Assembly (NCBI GenBank): GCA_025331435.1 | Contig: JAIWNI010000068.1 | Span: 90,236-154,235 of the forward strand | Length of the DNA stretch: 64,000 nucleotides | Direction of reading: 5' to 3' | Origin: Choanephora cucurbitarum | Lineage: Eukaryota; Mucoromycota; Mucoromycetes; Mucorales; Choanephoraceae | Shown here: in pieces, positions 23,502-36,050 of the stretch | Numbering within the stretch: the first letter of the stretch is position 1 | Layout: each line of letters opens with the position of its first letter | Translations under genes and position numbers: made by a program | The notes under the pieces: model-generated | Told to the model about the DNA's origin: nothing | The model's database searches: none | What the model saw: the letters and a program-made list of their open reading frames with translations, nothing else

Positions 23502-25870
23502 GAGAGTTATAGACACTGTTCAGAGTCTATTCTTATTTGTCACTATTTTACATCCATATCATTCTTTCTTTATGTATAGCCCTTAATTTACCAAAATAAA
23601 AAAATTGTAATATACAGTGAATCTTGAGAAAGAGTGTTTAAAATGATGAGAGCAACGTTATGGACTGCACTCAATAAGTGAAAAATGAACTACTGGTAGG
23701 CTTGAGGATCGAATGCTTGTTGTTGCACTCTTGACCATTGTTCTTTTATCTTGCATATCAGCTATAAAAGAGGCTGGCTCTATTACTGATGACCGCACTG
23801 GATCCTGCTCCAGTAACAGGCATTTGTACAAACTATGAATCCTAAAGAATAGATCATTTAGCTTAAAAGAATAAAGTCAGACGATGAATGCAATAGTCAA
23901 CGGCCATTACTTTGTATATTTAGGCACTCATAGGGTAGTCAGAACGCACTTTGTCTTTTATTTTGTTCACCCTTTCTTTCTTTACATTGCGTTTCTTTCT
24001 TTCATAAGTCTTGAATGTAATGCTACTTTGTCGCGATTAAAGAGAGTGTTCCATAGTTTATTTGATTTGCTCCAATTTTGCAAAAGATCCAAGTATATTA
24101 TGATGTGCAGCGTACCAAACCTTAGTGGAAGACGACAAAGTTCAAAGAAATGGAGTTGCTTATTATGGTCACTTTATCTGTGTTAATTAAATCAAGGAGG
24201 TTTTCTCTGTCAATAAAAAAGAAGAAGAACCACGAGTTCTTCCCTCATTCATTTTGCTAGCTTCATCTTTCAGTCTGGCTTACAGAAATACATTCTTTCT
24301 GTAGCAGTAATAATATACCATCCGAAAAATTAAAAAAGTATTTTTTAGACATAATATCGATCGAGAAGAAGTTGATCAATGACCTGTATGTCATTGTTCT
24401 CTACTCTAACCGTAAGTTTGGAAGTAAAATTCTTATAATGATACTCTGATCTGAAAGCAAATTTTTTAACTATGGACATCCTTGTGGAATATGTGTGTGT
24501 CCTTTGACAGTTTGAAGAACTACGTCTTCCCTTGGATGGCAAACCACTTTGTTCTTTGTCCTTCTTGGCCTTGATTGACATAAACATTGTCAAGAGAAGA
24601 CTTGATTCCCAAGCAAAGCACTCTTGCTGTGCCTTACGTAGCAATAGTTGTAAATCAGTCTTTGACAGTTATATTACCCCCCCAAGCAATACCTTATGCA
24701 TACTTAAAACAAAAACTCGGATTAAAAGTATATGCACACTCCTCCTCAATAAAACGACTATTGTATGTGTTATATCGAGCACGCACTATCCTTAATAAGA
24801 ATTTTCCTGAATACAGAGAAATAGCAACAAAGGCATTAAACAATGTTTTCTCACTGCCGAAAGTTTCCATAGGATATAATATTCTCTTGATCTGACAAAC
24901 AAGACATTTGCTTTTTAGTCAATGAAGAATGTTTTTCTAGTGACAATCTCTGCTATTGTTTTTTTATCGAGGTTCAGTTTTTCTTCTATTTTGGCAGGAC
25001 ACAGCCCGAATAGCACGCTAATTTAACAGCACTTGATTTGGCTATGTTATAAAGTAAGTGAAATAATACTTGCTACACTATAAAGGCGAAAATCAAGTAG
25101 AAGTATAGGACTATAGTGTCTTTTTGGATAAGCTCTTTAGTTGTTCATCTTACAATCAAGTCTGTGTTCAAATTGCAGTAGTTGCTTAATATGCAACAAC
25201 CTGCCTTACTCTTGTAATTCACTTGCAGGTAAAGTCTGCCCACTCACAAAACTCATTATTCTAGAAAATGAAGCAGAAAAGAAGACCAATACGATCTTAC
25301 GAGAAGATAAGAATGAAACAAAATATCAACACTTGAAAGGTCTCAAAAGTCCCAGTGACCAGATTTCAGCCTATGAGAAATATACCAACCTTAGAGGTCA
25401 AACCCTCTTCAATTTATCTGGACAAACGAAAAGGGGCCATCTATCAGGATAATACTCGGAATCTGAAAACAGCAATTATTGTCACACACGCTGAACCACT
25501 AGCAATTAAGTGATGGGCCATTTGTAGAACTGGCTGTCAACCAACAAGGAAAGTTTGAGTACTTTACGTCTAACAAAAACACAATAACAAGATTGTTTTA
25601 GTTTTTCGATGTCTTGTCAATATGGTGAGAGTATGTCTTTTTTTTTTCTCCAGAAGGCAAATTCTCGCCTTTATAACGCCTAACACTCTATACATAATTT
25701 ATTTGAGCTGGCATTTATTTTTGTTTCCTAATAAGCAGTATGTGCCTAGTTTTCTTTTTCGGGTTGCACTCCGAATTATAAAAAAAATAAAGCAAAAAAA
25801 AAGCTTGTTCGCGCTTTTCTGTCTCTCTCTCTCTTTCATCCTCTCCCTCCTTTTTTCTCTCCTAGTAACC
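23502..25870. other. No confident gene; possible eroded coding fragments
   Basis: This 2.4-kb stretch separates the MAPK from the Sel1-repeat gene. Plus-strand frames at 24587-24895 and 25141-25452 have protein-like composition (for example VILPPQAIPYAYLKQKLGLK), but no recognisable domain or consistent exon chain, and stops break each. They look like remnants of a decayed gene. The last 250 bp are the T/C-rich promoter of the next gene. A C7 run lies at 24677-24683. Confidence 0.4.
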
Positions 25871-27263
25871 ATGTGGGAATCCGATCCTTCCTTTCAAAAA
25901 GAACTCGAAAAGATACCCGAAGAACTTCATCTGATTCACTGTGTTCAAATCCTCGAACATTCTCGAAACAAAGAAGAAAACAACGAAGCACTCTGTTATA
26001 TCCGTTCTCGAGCCACCTTCAATGATGATACCGAAGCCAAGACAAAACTGAGCATCCTTTTTAACTCAGAAACCCCATTTCCTTTCATCGTACGGGATCC
26101 TAATGAAGCCAGTCTTTGGTCTCGCAGTATTTTTGATAAACAGCTGGCACGAGCTCTTCAGTTATGTGCCCCTATCTTTGCCACCACCGATAGTCTCAGT
26201 ACATTAGAATTTGTTGAGTCTATGACAAGGCAAGAAGGATCTGATACCCATCTCTTCTATTTGGCTGGTCTACTTTATACTAAGGGAATTGGGTTTCAAC
26301 AAGATGTCAATCGAGGCATTCGATTGCTAAAACACGCAGCTGGAGAAGGTCGATTTGCAGAGGCCGGTTGCGAATTAGGTCGCATCTATGGCGATCGATA
26401 CAGCTATTCGTTTCATCAACCAGCTGAAGCCATGCATTGGTTTCATCGTGCATTTGAATGTGGATCCACGCAGGCCGTGGTCGATTTGGCCTATGGATTC
26501 TTTGAGGGAAGTGCAGAAGTCCCCAAGGATGATGAGAAGGCAATGCGATATGCTAAAGACGGAGCACTCTTGAACGATAAGTATTGTCAATACATTGTCG
26601 GTCACCTTTATCTCAAGGGTCGAGGTGTAGAAAAGAATGTAGAGGAAGCTATCAAATGGTTACATGCATCCGCACAACAAGGATTTGCTGTTGCTTTAGA
26701 AGAAGAGACAGCTATCTATATGTATGGTGATGGCCAAGTCAAGCAGGATTATGAAAAGGCTTATCAGTGTTGTACACAACCGATGGCTGCCAATATACCC
26801 TTTTGTCAAGCTAGGTTGGGCGACATGTATAGAAATGCCTGGGGTGTTCAGCAGAATTATGCTAAAGCATTTGAATGCTATCAATGCGCAGCTAGTCAAG
26901 TAGACGCACCTTTTCCTTATGCACAACATATGTTGGGCGAAATGTAAGTTTTTTTTTCTTTATCTATATCATCCTTGATTTTACGGTACGAATCTCATGT
27001 TACTATCAAATAGGTTCTTGTATGGTGAGGGTGTGCCTCAAGATATGGCAGTAGCCAAAGAATGGTTTCAAATTGCTTCAACACAGGGATACGAACCCTC
27101 ATTGATTAAGCTTCAACATATTGAAGCACTAGAAGGTACTTCTGCACTTCAACAACAAAGACAGCAGCAACAACAACAGCAAGAAGAGAAAACAACCGAG
27201 CCAGTGCAAGAAAAGAGATCGAGTCGATGGTCTTTAAATTTCTTTAACAATAAAAAGAAATAA
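25871..27263 (+). CDS. Sel1-like repeat (SLR/TPR-like) protein
   Basis: Two exons (25871-26943, 27014-27263) encode 440 residues. The chosen start is the ATG at 25871 (ACCATGTGG context). The frame is open upstream, but that part is low-complexity. From about residue 130 to 410 it consists of Sel1 repeats with A/G-rich helix pairs (LAGLLYTKGIGFQQDVNRG, VGHLYLKGRGVEKNVEEAI, LGDMYRNAWGVQQNYAKAF, FLYGEGVPQDMAVAKEW). The C-terminus is a poly-Gln tract followed by a basic, Asn-rich end. SLR proteins are scaffolds in ER-associated degradation, chitin synthase activation (Skt5/Chs4) and cell-cycle signalling. Which class this belongs to is not clear. No signal peptide was seen. Only 44 bp lie before the next gene on the same strand. 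Confidence 0.88.
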
Positions 27264-27307
27264 TGCGTGTTCACTTTTGTTTTATTACTTTTTGAAGCTT
27301 TGAAAAA

Positions 27308-29741
27308 ATGGAAGCATTTATTGCGCATCAAATTAAACTTATAGAAAAGGAACGAGAGATAGATGTAGAAGAGACAGTCAAGCTATTATCTGCTTATGCA
27401 CCTAGTCAGTTACAGCGTCGTGGAGTTGCACTTATCAATCTCAAGATTACAGGTATCGAGAAAAGTGTGGTGGACTTCATGTCGAAAGCTCTAACTCATG
27501 AAATTGGCTATTAGGAATGAGAACAGGTCTTGGTGGCAAAAGGTAACGGAACCAAACTTATGCATAAAAGAAGAAAGGGGACGAAAGAAATAATAATAGT
27601 GAAAAAGCCTAGTGGATCTTGAGTTGGCTAATCCCAACATCGTGCCACCCATCTTACCAGCTCACAAGATTACCACGGGCGATATTGTTGGTCTTGACGA
27701 ATACAAAAAAGACCAACAAGGCAGCAAAAAAGAACCCCGATGGTCTGGTGTGGTTGTTCGTGTGACAGATATCAAAGTGATTGTGGCCTTACAGGATATG
27801 GATATCCCCACTGAAGTACAAGAACGCTGCCAGATTGTCAAATTAGCCAACAGTATCACCTATGAGCGTATGTTAAAAGGGCTTGAACACCTACAGACAT
27901 TATGTGAACAAGGAGGATCAAGCTTGAGTCATGTTTTGCTAGGTCAAGCGAGACCTTCTTCACCAGAGCAAAACCAATATACCTTTTTTGACGATACTCT
28001 TAATGAATCACAAAAAGAAGCAGTTCAATTTGCCTTAAATTCACCTGAAATTGCATTGATTCATGGTCCTCCAGGTGTAAGCCTCCTTAAATTGACACGG
28101 TGAATGTTGAACAAACTTACTTATTCCGGCTTTTCTTTAGACAGGCAAGACATACACTTTAGTTGAAATTATTAGACAATTGGTTCAGCAAGATAAAAAA
28201 GTACTTGTATGTGGACCATCCAACATTTCCGTAGGTAAAAAAAAAAAAGAAACCATTGCTTTGCTTTAGAAAGTCATAAAGCTCCTGTCTTACCAGTAAG
28301 AGAAAAAAAATAGACAATTTAGTGGAACGTTTAGCTCCACATCGCCTTCAGATTGTACGTGTAGGTCATCCAGCTCGTGTACTGCCTTCTGTAGTTGATC
28401 ATACATTGGATGTGATTACACGTACCTGTGATTCGGGCCAAATTGTAGTTGATGTTCGTAAAGAAATGGATGAGACATTAGTCAACATTCGAAAATCCAA
28501 GAATAGATCAGAACGAAGAAACTTATATGGACTAGTAAAAGAACTTCGAAAGGACTATCGTGTTAGAGAACGAAAGGTTGTGGATGAAGTACTGAATCAG
28601 GCCCAGGTTACTGTCTCTACATTGAACGGGTAAAACGCAAAGACATAAAAAGTTGAAATGCATCTGTATTGACTTGTATGAATTAGAGCAGGAAGTAGAA
28701 ATATGATTCACAAAGAATTTGATGTGGTTATTATCGATGAAGCAACTCAAGCCTTAGAAGCAGAATGCTGGATTGCTTTATTGAAAGCTAAAAAGGCCAT
28801 CTTGGTAAGCCCACGAATCCCCCCCCCCTTATAGATAGATATGGCTAAGCATAGTATAAAGGCAGGAGATCATCTACAGTTGCCTCCTACCGTCAAGACA
28901 CCTACTAAGCAGCAAAAGGCAACTAAAAAGAAAGCAGGTCTCTCTACTGATACAGACCTAACAACTACTTTATTTGATCGCCTACTCAGTCTGTATGGAA
29001 ACCAAATTAAGCGGATGTTGTTGGTTCAATACCGTATGCATCAAAAAATTATGGAATTCAGTTCAAAGGAGCTCTATGAGAACAAGCTGATTGCAGACAA
29101 AAGCGTGGCTACTCATGTATTGGCTGATTTGCCAGATGTGAAGGATACAGAGAATACAGAGGTGCCTTTAGTCTTGTTGGATACAAGTGACACAGGTCTT
29201 GCTCATGAAGTTACAGGCGAAGATCAAGAAGAGCAGAGTAAATCCAATGAACTCGAGGTCGAACTGGCTCTGTCTCATGTCCGTACCTTATTGGAAGAAG
29301 GCTTAACTCAAGATCAAATTGGTGTCATCACACCTTATGCTGCTCAAGTAGCTAAACTGAAGCGAGATATTCGTGAGCAATTTCCAGAGATTGAAATAGG
29401 CACAGTAGATGGCTTCCAAGGAAGAGAAAAGGAGGCTATCTTGTTGTCTCTTGTTCGATCCAATGAAACAGGTGAAGTTGGGTTCTTGGCGGAAAAAAGA
29501 AGATTGAACGGTAAAAAGAAACACTATGTTTAAGTAAGCAATATAATACTTATGCTTTGCGTTAGTGGCCATGACAAGAGCCAAAAGACATTTATGTGTC
29601 ATTTGTGACTCAGAGACTTTGCTGGGTACAAAAGGTGGAAGTAGTCAAGTATCTCGCTTTGATGGAGGATTCCTGAAGCGATGGATGGAATATCTAAGTG
29701 AAGAATCTGACTTACGTTTTAGTGAATGGATTGTCAACTAA
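27308..29741 (+). CDS. HCS1: UPF1-like SF1B helicase of SMUBP2/IGHMBP2 (yeast HCS1) type
   Basis: Eight exons (27308-27452, 27515-27542, 27608-28076, 28141-28234, 28314-28629, 28687-28804, 28862-29510, 29566-29741) encode 664 residues, close to yeast Hcs1. The N-terminal domain with [20 protein letters not shown] is typical. Walker A GPPGTGKT lies at about 211-218, Walker B DEAT at 368-371, then [14 protein letters not shown] at 446-450, [10 protein letters not shown] and [10 protein letters not shown]. It unwinds DNA or RNA 5' to 3' and is linked to replication and translation. The R3H and zinc finger of the animal protein are absent, as in yeast. Exon 2 is only 28 nt. The intron at 28805-28861 holds a C10 run. 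Confidence 0.93.
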
Positions 29742-29986
29742 GACTATATAAGCCATAGTCGATTATCTTCAGGTACCAACTACAATAAATATAAACTATT
29801 TCGCGGTCATGTGATCAAAAAGGTGTTCAGATCAATGAAAGGCAATCGATAGCTTAGTATAAATGCCTCTTCATATTTTTTTCTGGTATCAAAAAAAAAG
29901 CTAGTCAACTTGCTTTAAAAAGGCTTTTTTCTTAAGAAATAATTTTTTGTTTTTTACATATACAAACACAAAAAAGAACGCTTCTC
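29742..29986. promoter_or_regulatory. Intergenic region upstream of the coiled-coil gene
   Basis: A 245-bp AT-rich interval with T and A tracts and no coding signal. It serves as terminator of the helicase and promoter of the next gene. Confidence 0.4.
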
Positions 29987-31931
29987 ATGTCAAACCAACA
30001 ACAGCAACAACAACAACAACAGCCAGATACTTCTCCTCAAGCTAACCAAGAAGTGACAACAAGAGAGTTTGCAGAAGCAAAACTTGAAGCCTGTCTCAAG
30101 TATGAAGCAGCATTTTATACTGTTCATATCTAATAGAGAAAATGGATTTCTTCTTCTTATTTAGGTCTATCTACAGTTGTACGCGTATATCTACAGAGTT
30201 GGATGCCTTAAATAGCAAACTACAAAGTCTAGTTGCTATTCGAGGAGCCTTAAATAATGATACCAATCGACCTATGGCTGCCTTAGAAACTATGAGTGAG
30301 TTCTCTTTTAGTGAATGATAGCTTGATCATATATTGATTTGTTCTTTAAAAGACAATACTATTGCTGAACTGGAAGCTGATATCAGAGAAAAGACGAAAA
30401 AGTAAGTGAAGACAGAAAATAGGATGCGCATAAGCATCTACATCATTTAATTGACATAGTATAGTATGAAATTGGCAGAACGATTAGTGATTGATGGATT
30501 TCAGGATGTGATTTCAAAAGTGCAGAAGGATACAGATGAAAAAGTCAAAGATCTTTCTTCTGCCATTACTAAAGCATTAGAGAGATTTGGAAAGTCTATT
30601 ACTGATCGACTAAACAAAAAACTGAACGAGACAGAGAGAGAGCTGGAAAGCATAAAGGAGACGAAGGTGAATGTGTCTGATAAAGAAGAAGTTCTCGAAA
30701 AGATCGAGTCCTTCAAGAAATCTGTGATTGAGACACAAGAAAAGACGTACAACAGACTTTATCATGAAATGACTTATCAGTTCCGTGAGGCTACTAAACA
30801 AAGTGAGAAAGCACTTCAACAACTCAACTATGATACTGTGAGCGAGAGTGTTCAGTCTAAAGTGATGGCTAAATTGGATGCCAAGCTAAAGGAAAGCCTG
30901 GAACATGTCAAGAAGGAAAACGCACAATTGATTGAGCAACAGCAACAAAGCAGTACTCAGTTATCAGCCAAGATTACCGACACTGTATCTTTGCTGGTTG
31001 AGAGGCAGTTGACACCCGATCAGATAAAAGCCACAATCACCAGTTCACCTGAATACCAATCTCTCTTGAGCATGCGTGATTCACTAAAGCAGAACCCAAT
31101 TGCTCTCCAACAAAAGCCAATGGAAGGAATGGCCACAGCCGCTGAAGTGAAGGCATTAATGGACTCTGTTGCTCGATTATCAGAAGAATTGGTTGAACTT
31201 AAGCAGCGAACAGATTCAACACGTACTGTTGTAGATGCCCTCAAGAGTAGTTCAACTGAACAACCCAAGGATGTTGATTATAAGGCTGCTGTTAAGCATA
31301 TGGAGGAAATGGAGCGTCAAGTGACCATTATTCATGGACACATCAAGATGATGGAAACAGCAGTAGAAGCCAAATCTAAACTGGTTGAAGAAACAGCTGA
31401 TCAATTGCAACCTCCTTCTGATGCTGATACTTCCAGTTCGCGAAAGAGACCGCGATTAGACTCTGAAGCAGACAATCAGGCAGACGACACAGCTACTCTC
31501 TTGAACAGACTGACAGAGTTAGAGAACAAGCATCAAAAGCTACTTGATTTTATTCTTCAATGCAAAGATACAGTATTGGATGATATGTTCCCTACTCGAC
31601 TTCAGGCAGCTATGAAGAAGATTGAACAAGTCTTAGTGTATAGTATATGTTTCAGGTGTACATATTCAATTGGGCTCATCTTCTCTTTTTATTGCATAAT
31701 AGTAACCATGAAACCTTTATTGCTTATCTGATTGATCCTTTTGCTACTTCACAACGAGTACAACAAAAGACAAATATCGATTTTAACCAAGAGACCAGTA
31801 CATTGACACCTGCTATGTTGGATGCTATCACGCAACTCGTAAAAAAGACAGCTCAAGATGTGTCTGCACCATTGCAAAAGAGAATTAAGCAACTTGAAGA
31901 GAAATTGGAAAGCCAATCTGCTAAGCAGTAA
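29987..31931 (+). CDS. Large coiled-coil protein of unknown function
   Basis: Five exons (29987-30099, 30165-30295, 30353-30401, 30465-31637, 31703-31931) encode 564 residues. After a poly-Gln N-terminus the protein is almost entirely heptad-like Lys/Glu/Leu-rich helix, for example ITDRLNKKLNETERELESIK. A basic cluster SSRKRPRLD near residue 410 looks like a nuclear localisation signal. The last exon adds NHETFIAYLIDPF and ends with another coiled coil (LQKRIKQLEEKLESQ). The last intron (31638-31702) is needed to skip a stop and join VLV to NHET. No family was recognised. A structural, tethering or nuclear scaffold role is possible but unproven. Confidence 0.8.
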
Positions 31932-32356
31932 CAAGTGTATAGTGATTATTATTTAACAAAAAAAAAGAGGCTTCATTTCGTGGGAGAAGAAGTGAGCCAA
32001 ATAAAAGAAACCTTGACATAATGTCAAATGAACTATGACTGGTCTTGCATAGTCAGTCCTCTTTATAAGTGTCTCTCCTCAAATGATTTTGGTCAATAAC
32101 TTTGATCTACTGGTATCTGTAGACATATTGAAACCCAGAAGCATACGTCACTCATGCCTCAAAAATAACTTTTTTTTTGTCTGATGAACTTTAAGCGAAT
32201 CAATTTTTTGCAGGGCTTTCAAACTGTAATTGAGTCTTACTTTGGAAAATCAGTTGATATTTTTTTTTTACTGGCAGGCGTCAATTTTTTTCTTAGTCAG
32301 ATACATCTCCCCTCTCTTTCTCCCTCTCTCTTTTTTTTTCTATATAACTTATTACA

Positions 32357-33148
32357 ATGCTTGCTCTTCGTCGTGCTGCTATTAAGGCTGCTCCCCTTGC
32401 CACCCGCGCCTCTGTTAGACCTTTCTCTGTCTTGGGTGCTCGTTTCTGTAAATATATACATAGACACTACAATCCTGAATGAAACATCAAAAGAAAAAGA
32501 AAAGAGAATCAACACAGTGCAGACAAGAGAAAATTTTTTTTCTGTATACACGACAAAGCATCTTGAATTCATACATCAATCACCATGAGTAGAGTGAGAC
32601 AAAATGACTATGAAAAAACAGAGCATGGACCAATTTGACATCAACATTGCCTTTTCTTTTCTTTTTTTTTTTATGTTTCATTCAGGTAACTGAATCTCGA
32701 GAATCATACTAAAACTTTATTTTAATTAGCTGGTGCCGTTGGTCACAACGTTGAATCTAGCTTGGGTCCCGGTGGTAAGGCTGGTGAAGTCCCCACTGAT
32801 CTCGAGCAAGCCACTGGTTTGGAACGTGCTGAATTGCTCCTTAAGCTCCAAGGCAAGGAACTTTTCGATATGGAACCTTTGGACATGACCCACAAGGGTA
32901 CTCCCAAGAACCCCATTGTTGTCAAGTCTCACGATGCTATCCGTCAAGTTGGTTGTACCGGTAAATATAGGAATTGGCATAGAGAGGAGTTTACGTGTAT
33001 TCAATATTTCTTTATAGGTTACCCTGTTGAATCCCACGATGTTATCTGGATCAACTTGGATAAGTCTCACGAACACGACCGTTGTCCCGAATGTGGTTCC
33101 GTTTTCAAGATGGACTTTGTTGGTTCCGAAGAAGAACACCACCATTAA
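32357..33148 (+). CDS. COX4: Cytochrome c oxidase subunit Vb (yeast Cox4), mitochondrial precursor
   Basis: Three exons (32357-32447, 32730-32960, 33018-33148) encode 150 residues. Exon 1 is a mitochondrial presequence rich in Arg/Ala (MLALRRAAIKAAPLATRA). The mature part carries VPTDLEQATGLERAELL, the family signature, and the zinc site Cys106, His114, Cys130 and Cys133 (CTGYPVESHD; HDRCPECG). It is a nuclear-encoded structural subunit of complex IV on the matrix side. The first intron is 282 nt, far longer than the 43-80 nt usual here, and contains an internal CAG/GTAAC junction at 32685/32686. Codon use is C-biased, fitting high expression. Confidence 0.96.
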
Positions 33149-33347
33149 AGAAAAGACTAGTTTTTTTTGTACAATTTCTTTATATATATAAAACAACCAT
33201 GGTTGTTTAATTTCTTTGTCTCTTCAGTTAGTCCAACGCATATGAGAGAGAGAGAAAAAAAAAAGGGAGAGAATTGTCTTGTATCATTGAAATGAGAGGG
33301 CGGAGACTGAGAATATCGACTGTCTAGACTACATGCTTTATTGTATT
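33149..33347. terminator. Shared 3' region of convergent genes (COX Vb and F-box-like)
   Basis: Both genes end towards this 199-bp interval. It has a TATATATATAAA stretch at about 33181 and purine runs (GAGAGAGA) near 33245. No classic poly(A) signal was identified with confidence. Confidence 0.35.
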
Positions 33348-35027
33348 TTAGAAATCATGCTTAATATGTACATCATTTGAACGCAGTCGGCCCCATTTGA
33401 CTTCAAGATGTTTCATGTCTCGACACATCAATGTTATTTTGGTTTTATCAGGTCCATTGAATTCACTAGCTTCAATTGAACAGAATCGATTTTCAAATGA
33501 CCTGTAATGCGTTTCAATGCCAGCTCGGATCAGGCAAACATAAAGTGTGCCCTTCTGAGGAGCAAAATAAGCATCTAGGCAAAGAAGGCAAAGTGAGATC
33601 GAAGGCATATCAAATGCAACACTTTCAAGTGAGGTGAGTCGAAGTCGTACAACTTCTAATCGGGGTGTGAATGCAATCAGTTGGTTTACAAAGTTCATGT
33701 GCATGCCTTTGCCCTCCAGCTCCAGAACACGGATAGGCAGTATGGGCCCTTGGTAAGTATGATCATCTTTGTATTGCATAGAAAGCATTTTGAGTTTGAT
33801 GCAATGGGCCAAGAGTTGGGTATGTCCAGCATCTGGGGATTCAAGTTGGAGCTTGTCTAGCTGTTTCAAGTAGGCTATGAGCATTGGCTGTAATAGATCA
33901 AAGCTGTCCATGAGCAAATCCGTACTCAATTCAGACTGGTCTGGCTTAGATACATCTCCTGAGCAACGAAAATTGCCATCGCTCATTTCAATGGTTAGCT
34001 CCCCTTGTCTCTGTAGTGAGGTAACTGCAAGAAGCAATGACATTTGGTTTCTCATTCCAAGGATCAGTATTCTGAATTTATTTATCGAATGCACATAATC
34101 TGCCAACAGGGCAATCATGTCGGATGCCATCTCAAAGGACTCTATCTCAGGCTCTTCTCCAGGCGATTCTGGTGACATAACATGGTTGATGCACATCAAG
34201 ATCCGAAGCTCTAGTTGATCGACATGGTGGAACTTTCGGGTAATGTAATTTAGACCAGCTTCAGTAAGATCATACAAAAAGACAACAAGTCTTTTTACTA
34301 CACCGTTTGACTCAATCTTTATCTGACGTTCTTTATCTTCATACTGATCGAGATGGCATAGTTGGAGTTTAATCTCTGTAGCACAAGGGCATAAAGCGAG
34401 AGCATCATCCAAGGATTGAATGGTTGCCTTTTGATCAGAGAAGCAATGTAAATACCTAACTGCATTGAATCGAGTCTCTCGTGTGATATGCAAAGGAAAC
34501 TGAAAGCAATGAGGTTCAAAGGAATCAGAGGTAAATGACAGGTCGAGCATGAGAAACGAGAGTCTGTCTTGGATAGATGATGCAAGAGCATAATAGCTTT
34601 GAGATATAAATAAAATGGGAAGCACTGCATTAGATTGACAAATCACAGTATGAAGATGTCTCCAGTGTTCTTGTTTCATGTCTTCTAGAGCCACTCGGTA
34701 GAGCGCATCGCTCTTTGATCTCACTTCAAGAATCATCAAGTTAGGCGTTAAACAGATAAGTTTGGAATAGCGTGAAGTATCATCCTGAATACGCACTGTA
34801 TCCAGCACCAAGCTCTTCACAGAATCGCCTATGAGCGGTGATTTCATAAACATATCGACACATTTATTCAAGCCTTCTTCAAATGTGATACGGACCTTTT
34901 GAAACAAAATTGGCGTGGTTGCTTTTCTCCATTGTTTAGACACAAGGCTATATTGTTTTCTATCACTCTGATTCAGATAATACAAGATTTTTGAATGAAT
35001 TTCATAGGGTAAGAGTTTTATTGACAT
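33348..35027 (-). CDS. F-box-like, leucine-rich protein (intact family member)
   Basis: A single exon of 559 residues. The N-terminus LLPYEIHSKILYYLNQSDRK followed by QYSLVSKQWRKATTPILFQKV fits the F-box consensus (LPxEIxxxILxYL...SLVSKxW...LF). The rest is Leu- and Ile-rich with irregular repeats such as LDKLQLESPDAGHTQLL and LEVVRLRLTSLESV, as in fungal F-box/LRR proteins. Such proteins are substrate receptors of SCF ubiquitin ligases, binding Skp1 through the F-box. The substrate is unknown. It belongs to a local family of three on the same strand. The 5' flank has a (GAAA)n tract at about 35055-35077. Confidence 0.8.
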   Translation of the reverse strand: MSIKLLPYEIHSKILYYLNQSDRKQYSLVSKQWRKATTPILFQKVRITFEEGLNKCVDMFMKSPLIGDSVKSLVLDTVRIQDDTSRYSKLICLTPNLMILEVRSKSDALYRVALEDMKQEHWRHLHTVICQSNAVLPILFISQSYYALASSIQDRLSFLMLDLSFTSDSFEPHCFQFPLHITRETRFNAVRYLHCFSDQKATIQSLDDALALCPCATEIKLQLCHLDQYEDKERQIKIESNGVVKRLVVFLYDLTEAGLNYITRKFHHVDQLELRILMCINHVMSPESPGEEPEIESFEMASDMIALLADYVHSINKFRILILGMRNQMSLLLAVTSLQRQGELTIEMSDGNFRCSGDVSKPDQSELSTDLLMDSFDLLQPMLIAYLKQLDKLQLESPDAGHTQLLAHCIKLKMLSMQYKDDHTYQGPILPIRVLELEGKGMHMNFVNQLIAFTPRLEVVRLRLTSLESVAFDMPSISLCLLCLDAYFAPQKGTLYVCLIRAGIETHYRSFENRFCSIEASEFNGPDKTKITLMCRDMKHLEVKWGRLRSNDVHIKHDF

Positions 35028-35438
35028 CGTTTCTTTTTTTCGGGATGTTTTTGAAAAAAAGAAAGAAAGAAAGAAATGGGGCGCATAAGTGCATAAGTTT
35101 TTGTACTCGAATCAGTCATCCTTAGGTTACATCTCAAAGCTAGAATACTAAGCCTTTCCTATTTTCTAAAAGTCATAAGCGAATCGGCTTGATCAATCAT
35201 CTTCCTTAAGGCTTAGCAAAGAACATAAAAGTAAGTTGCTTACCGTACTCCCTATGAACCATTACTATCATTGTATGCGTTGCCTGCTTTTCTCTTTTGC
35301 GTTCCCTATGTTAATCAATTGCTTTGCAGCTTAGGTGAGCTTTAGCCAGTCATGTGTTGTTGCATTTGTACAAGAAAAAAATATCAGTCGTCTATGTATG
35401 CATAGATATTAAATTTCAACAAGGAATTGCTGTTTTTG
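35028..35438. other. Intergenic, no gene seen
   Basis: A 411-bp spacer between the intact F-box-like gene and the eroded family member. It would contain the promoter of the former (minus strand). Confidence 0.4.
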
Positions 35439-36050
35439 TTAGTGATACGTAGCCCATAATGGTTCAAGATACCCAATGTCTTTACAGTTCAATTTTACCT
35501 GTACAATTCCCTGACTCAGATCTTCTGCTTGGTAATCATTTGCTTCCATTTCGCAGAGGATATCCTCACTCCGCTTGTAAGAGACTATTGTGATCACTAT
35601 CAAAAACCAATTGTCTAAGAGGTAGCCTGGGTCCTTCATACCGAGATTCACCTCGAGGCTCCAAGTTGAGTTCATTTTTCTAATGGCATCGTAAAGGAAC
35701 GCGTCTCCTTCCAGCATTCACCTTCATCCTACTTTCAAATAGTGAGTTTGGAATGCATGATACCTAACAGCTTGCGAGAAATATAATCCACAATCTTGAC
35801 TTTAAATAGAATGACAGTGATATTGTGTCTCTCCAGGCTTGTATTGGGTTCCGCATGGATCTGTTTACCTTTGTCTCCATTAAAGCGAATTGCATAAATA
35901 TTCAATACAGTCGCGTTTGAACAGAATATGAGTGTATCCTCTTCTAGATGTGATAGACAAAGGATTTCAAACAAAATGGGTACTATCACTTTATTCCATC
36001 CTTTCGATGATAAGACTGCATTGTTTTCTATCTTTTTGATCAAAGTCAGT
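35439..36050 (-). pseudogene. Eroded F-box-like family member
   Basis: Minus-strand frames preserve pieces in the family order. First comes DQKDRKQCSL in one frame, then a shift to SSKGWNKVIVPILFEI (compare SKQWRKATTPILFQKV in the intact gene). Next is VDYISRKL (compare LNYITRKF), and at 35439-35717 a C-terminal piece with EDILCEMEANDY and LNCKDIGYLEPLW (compare CRDMKHLEVKW). Large internal parts are missing and the frames do not connect, so it is a deletion-ridden relic rather than a gene. Confidence 0.7.
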
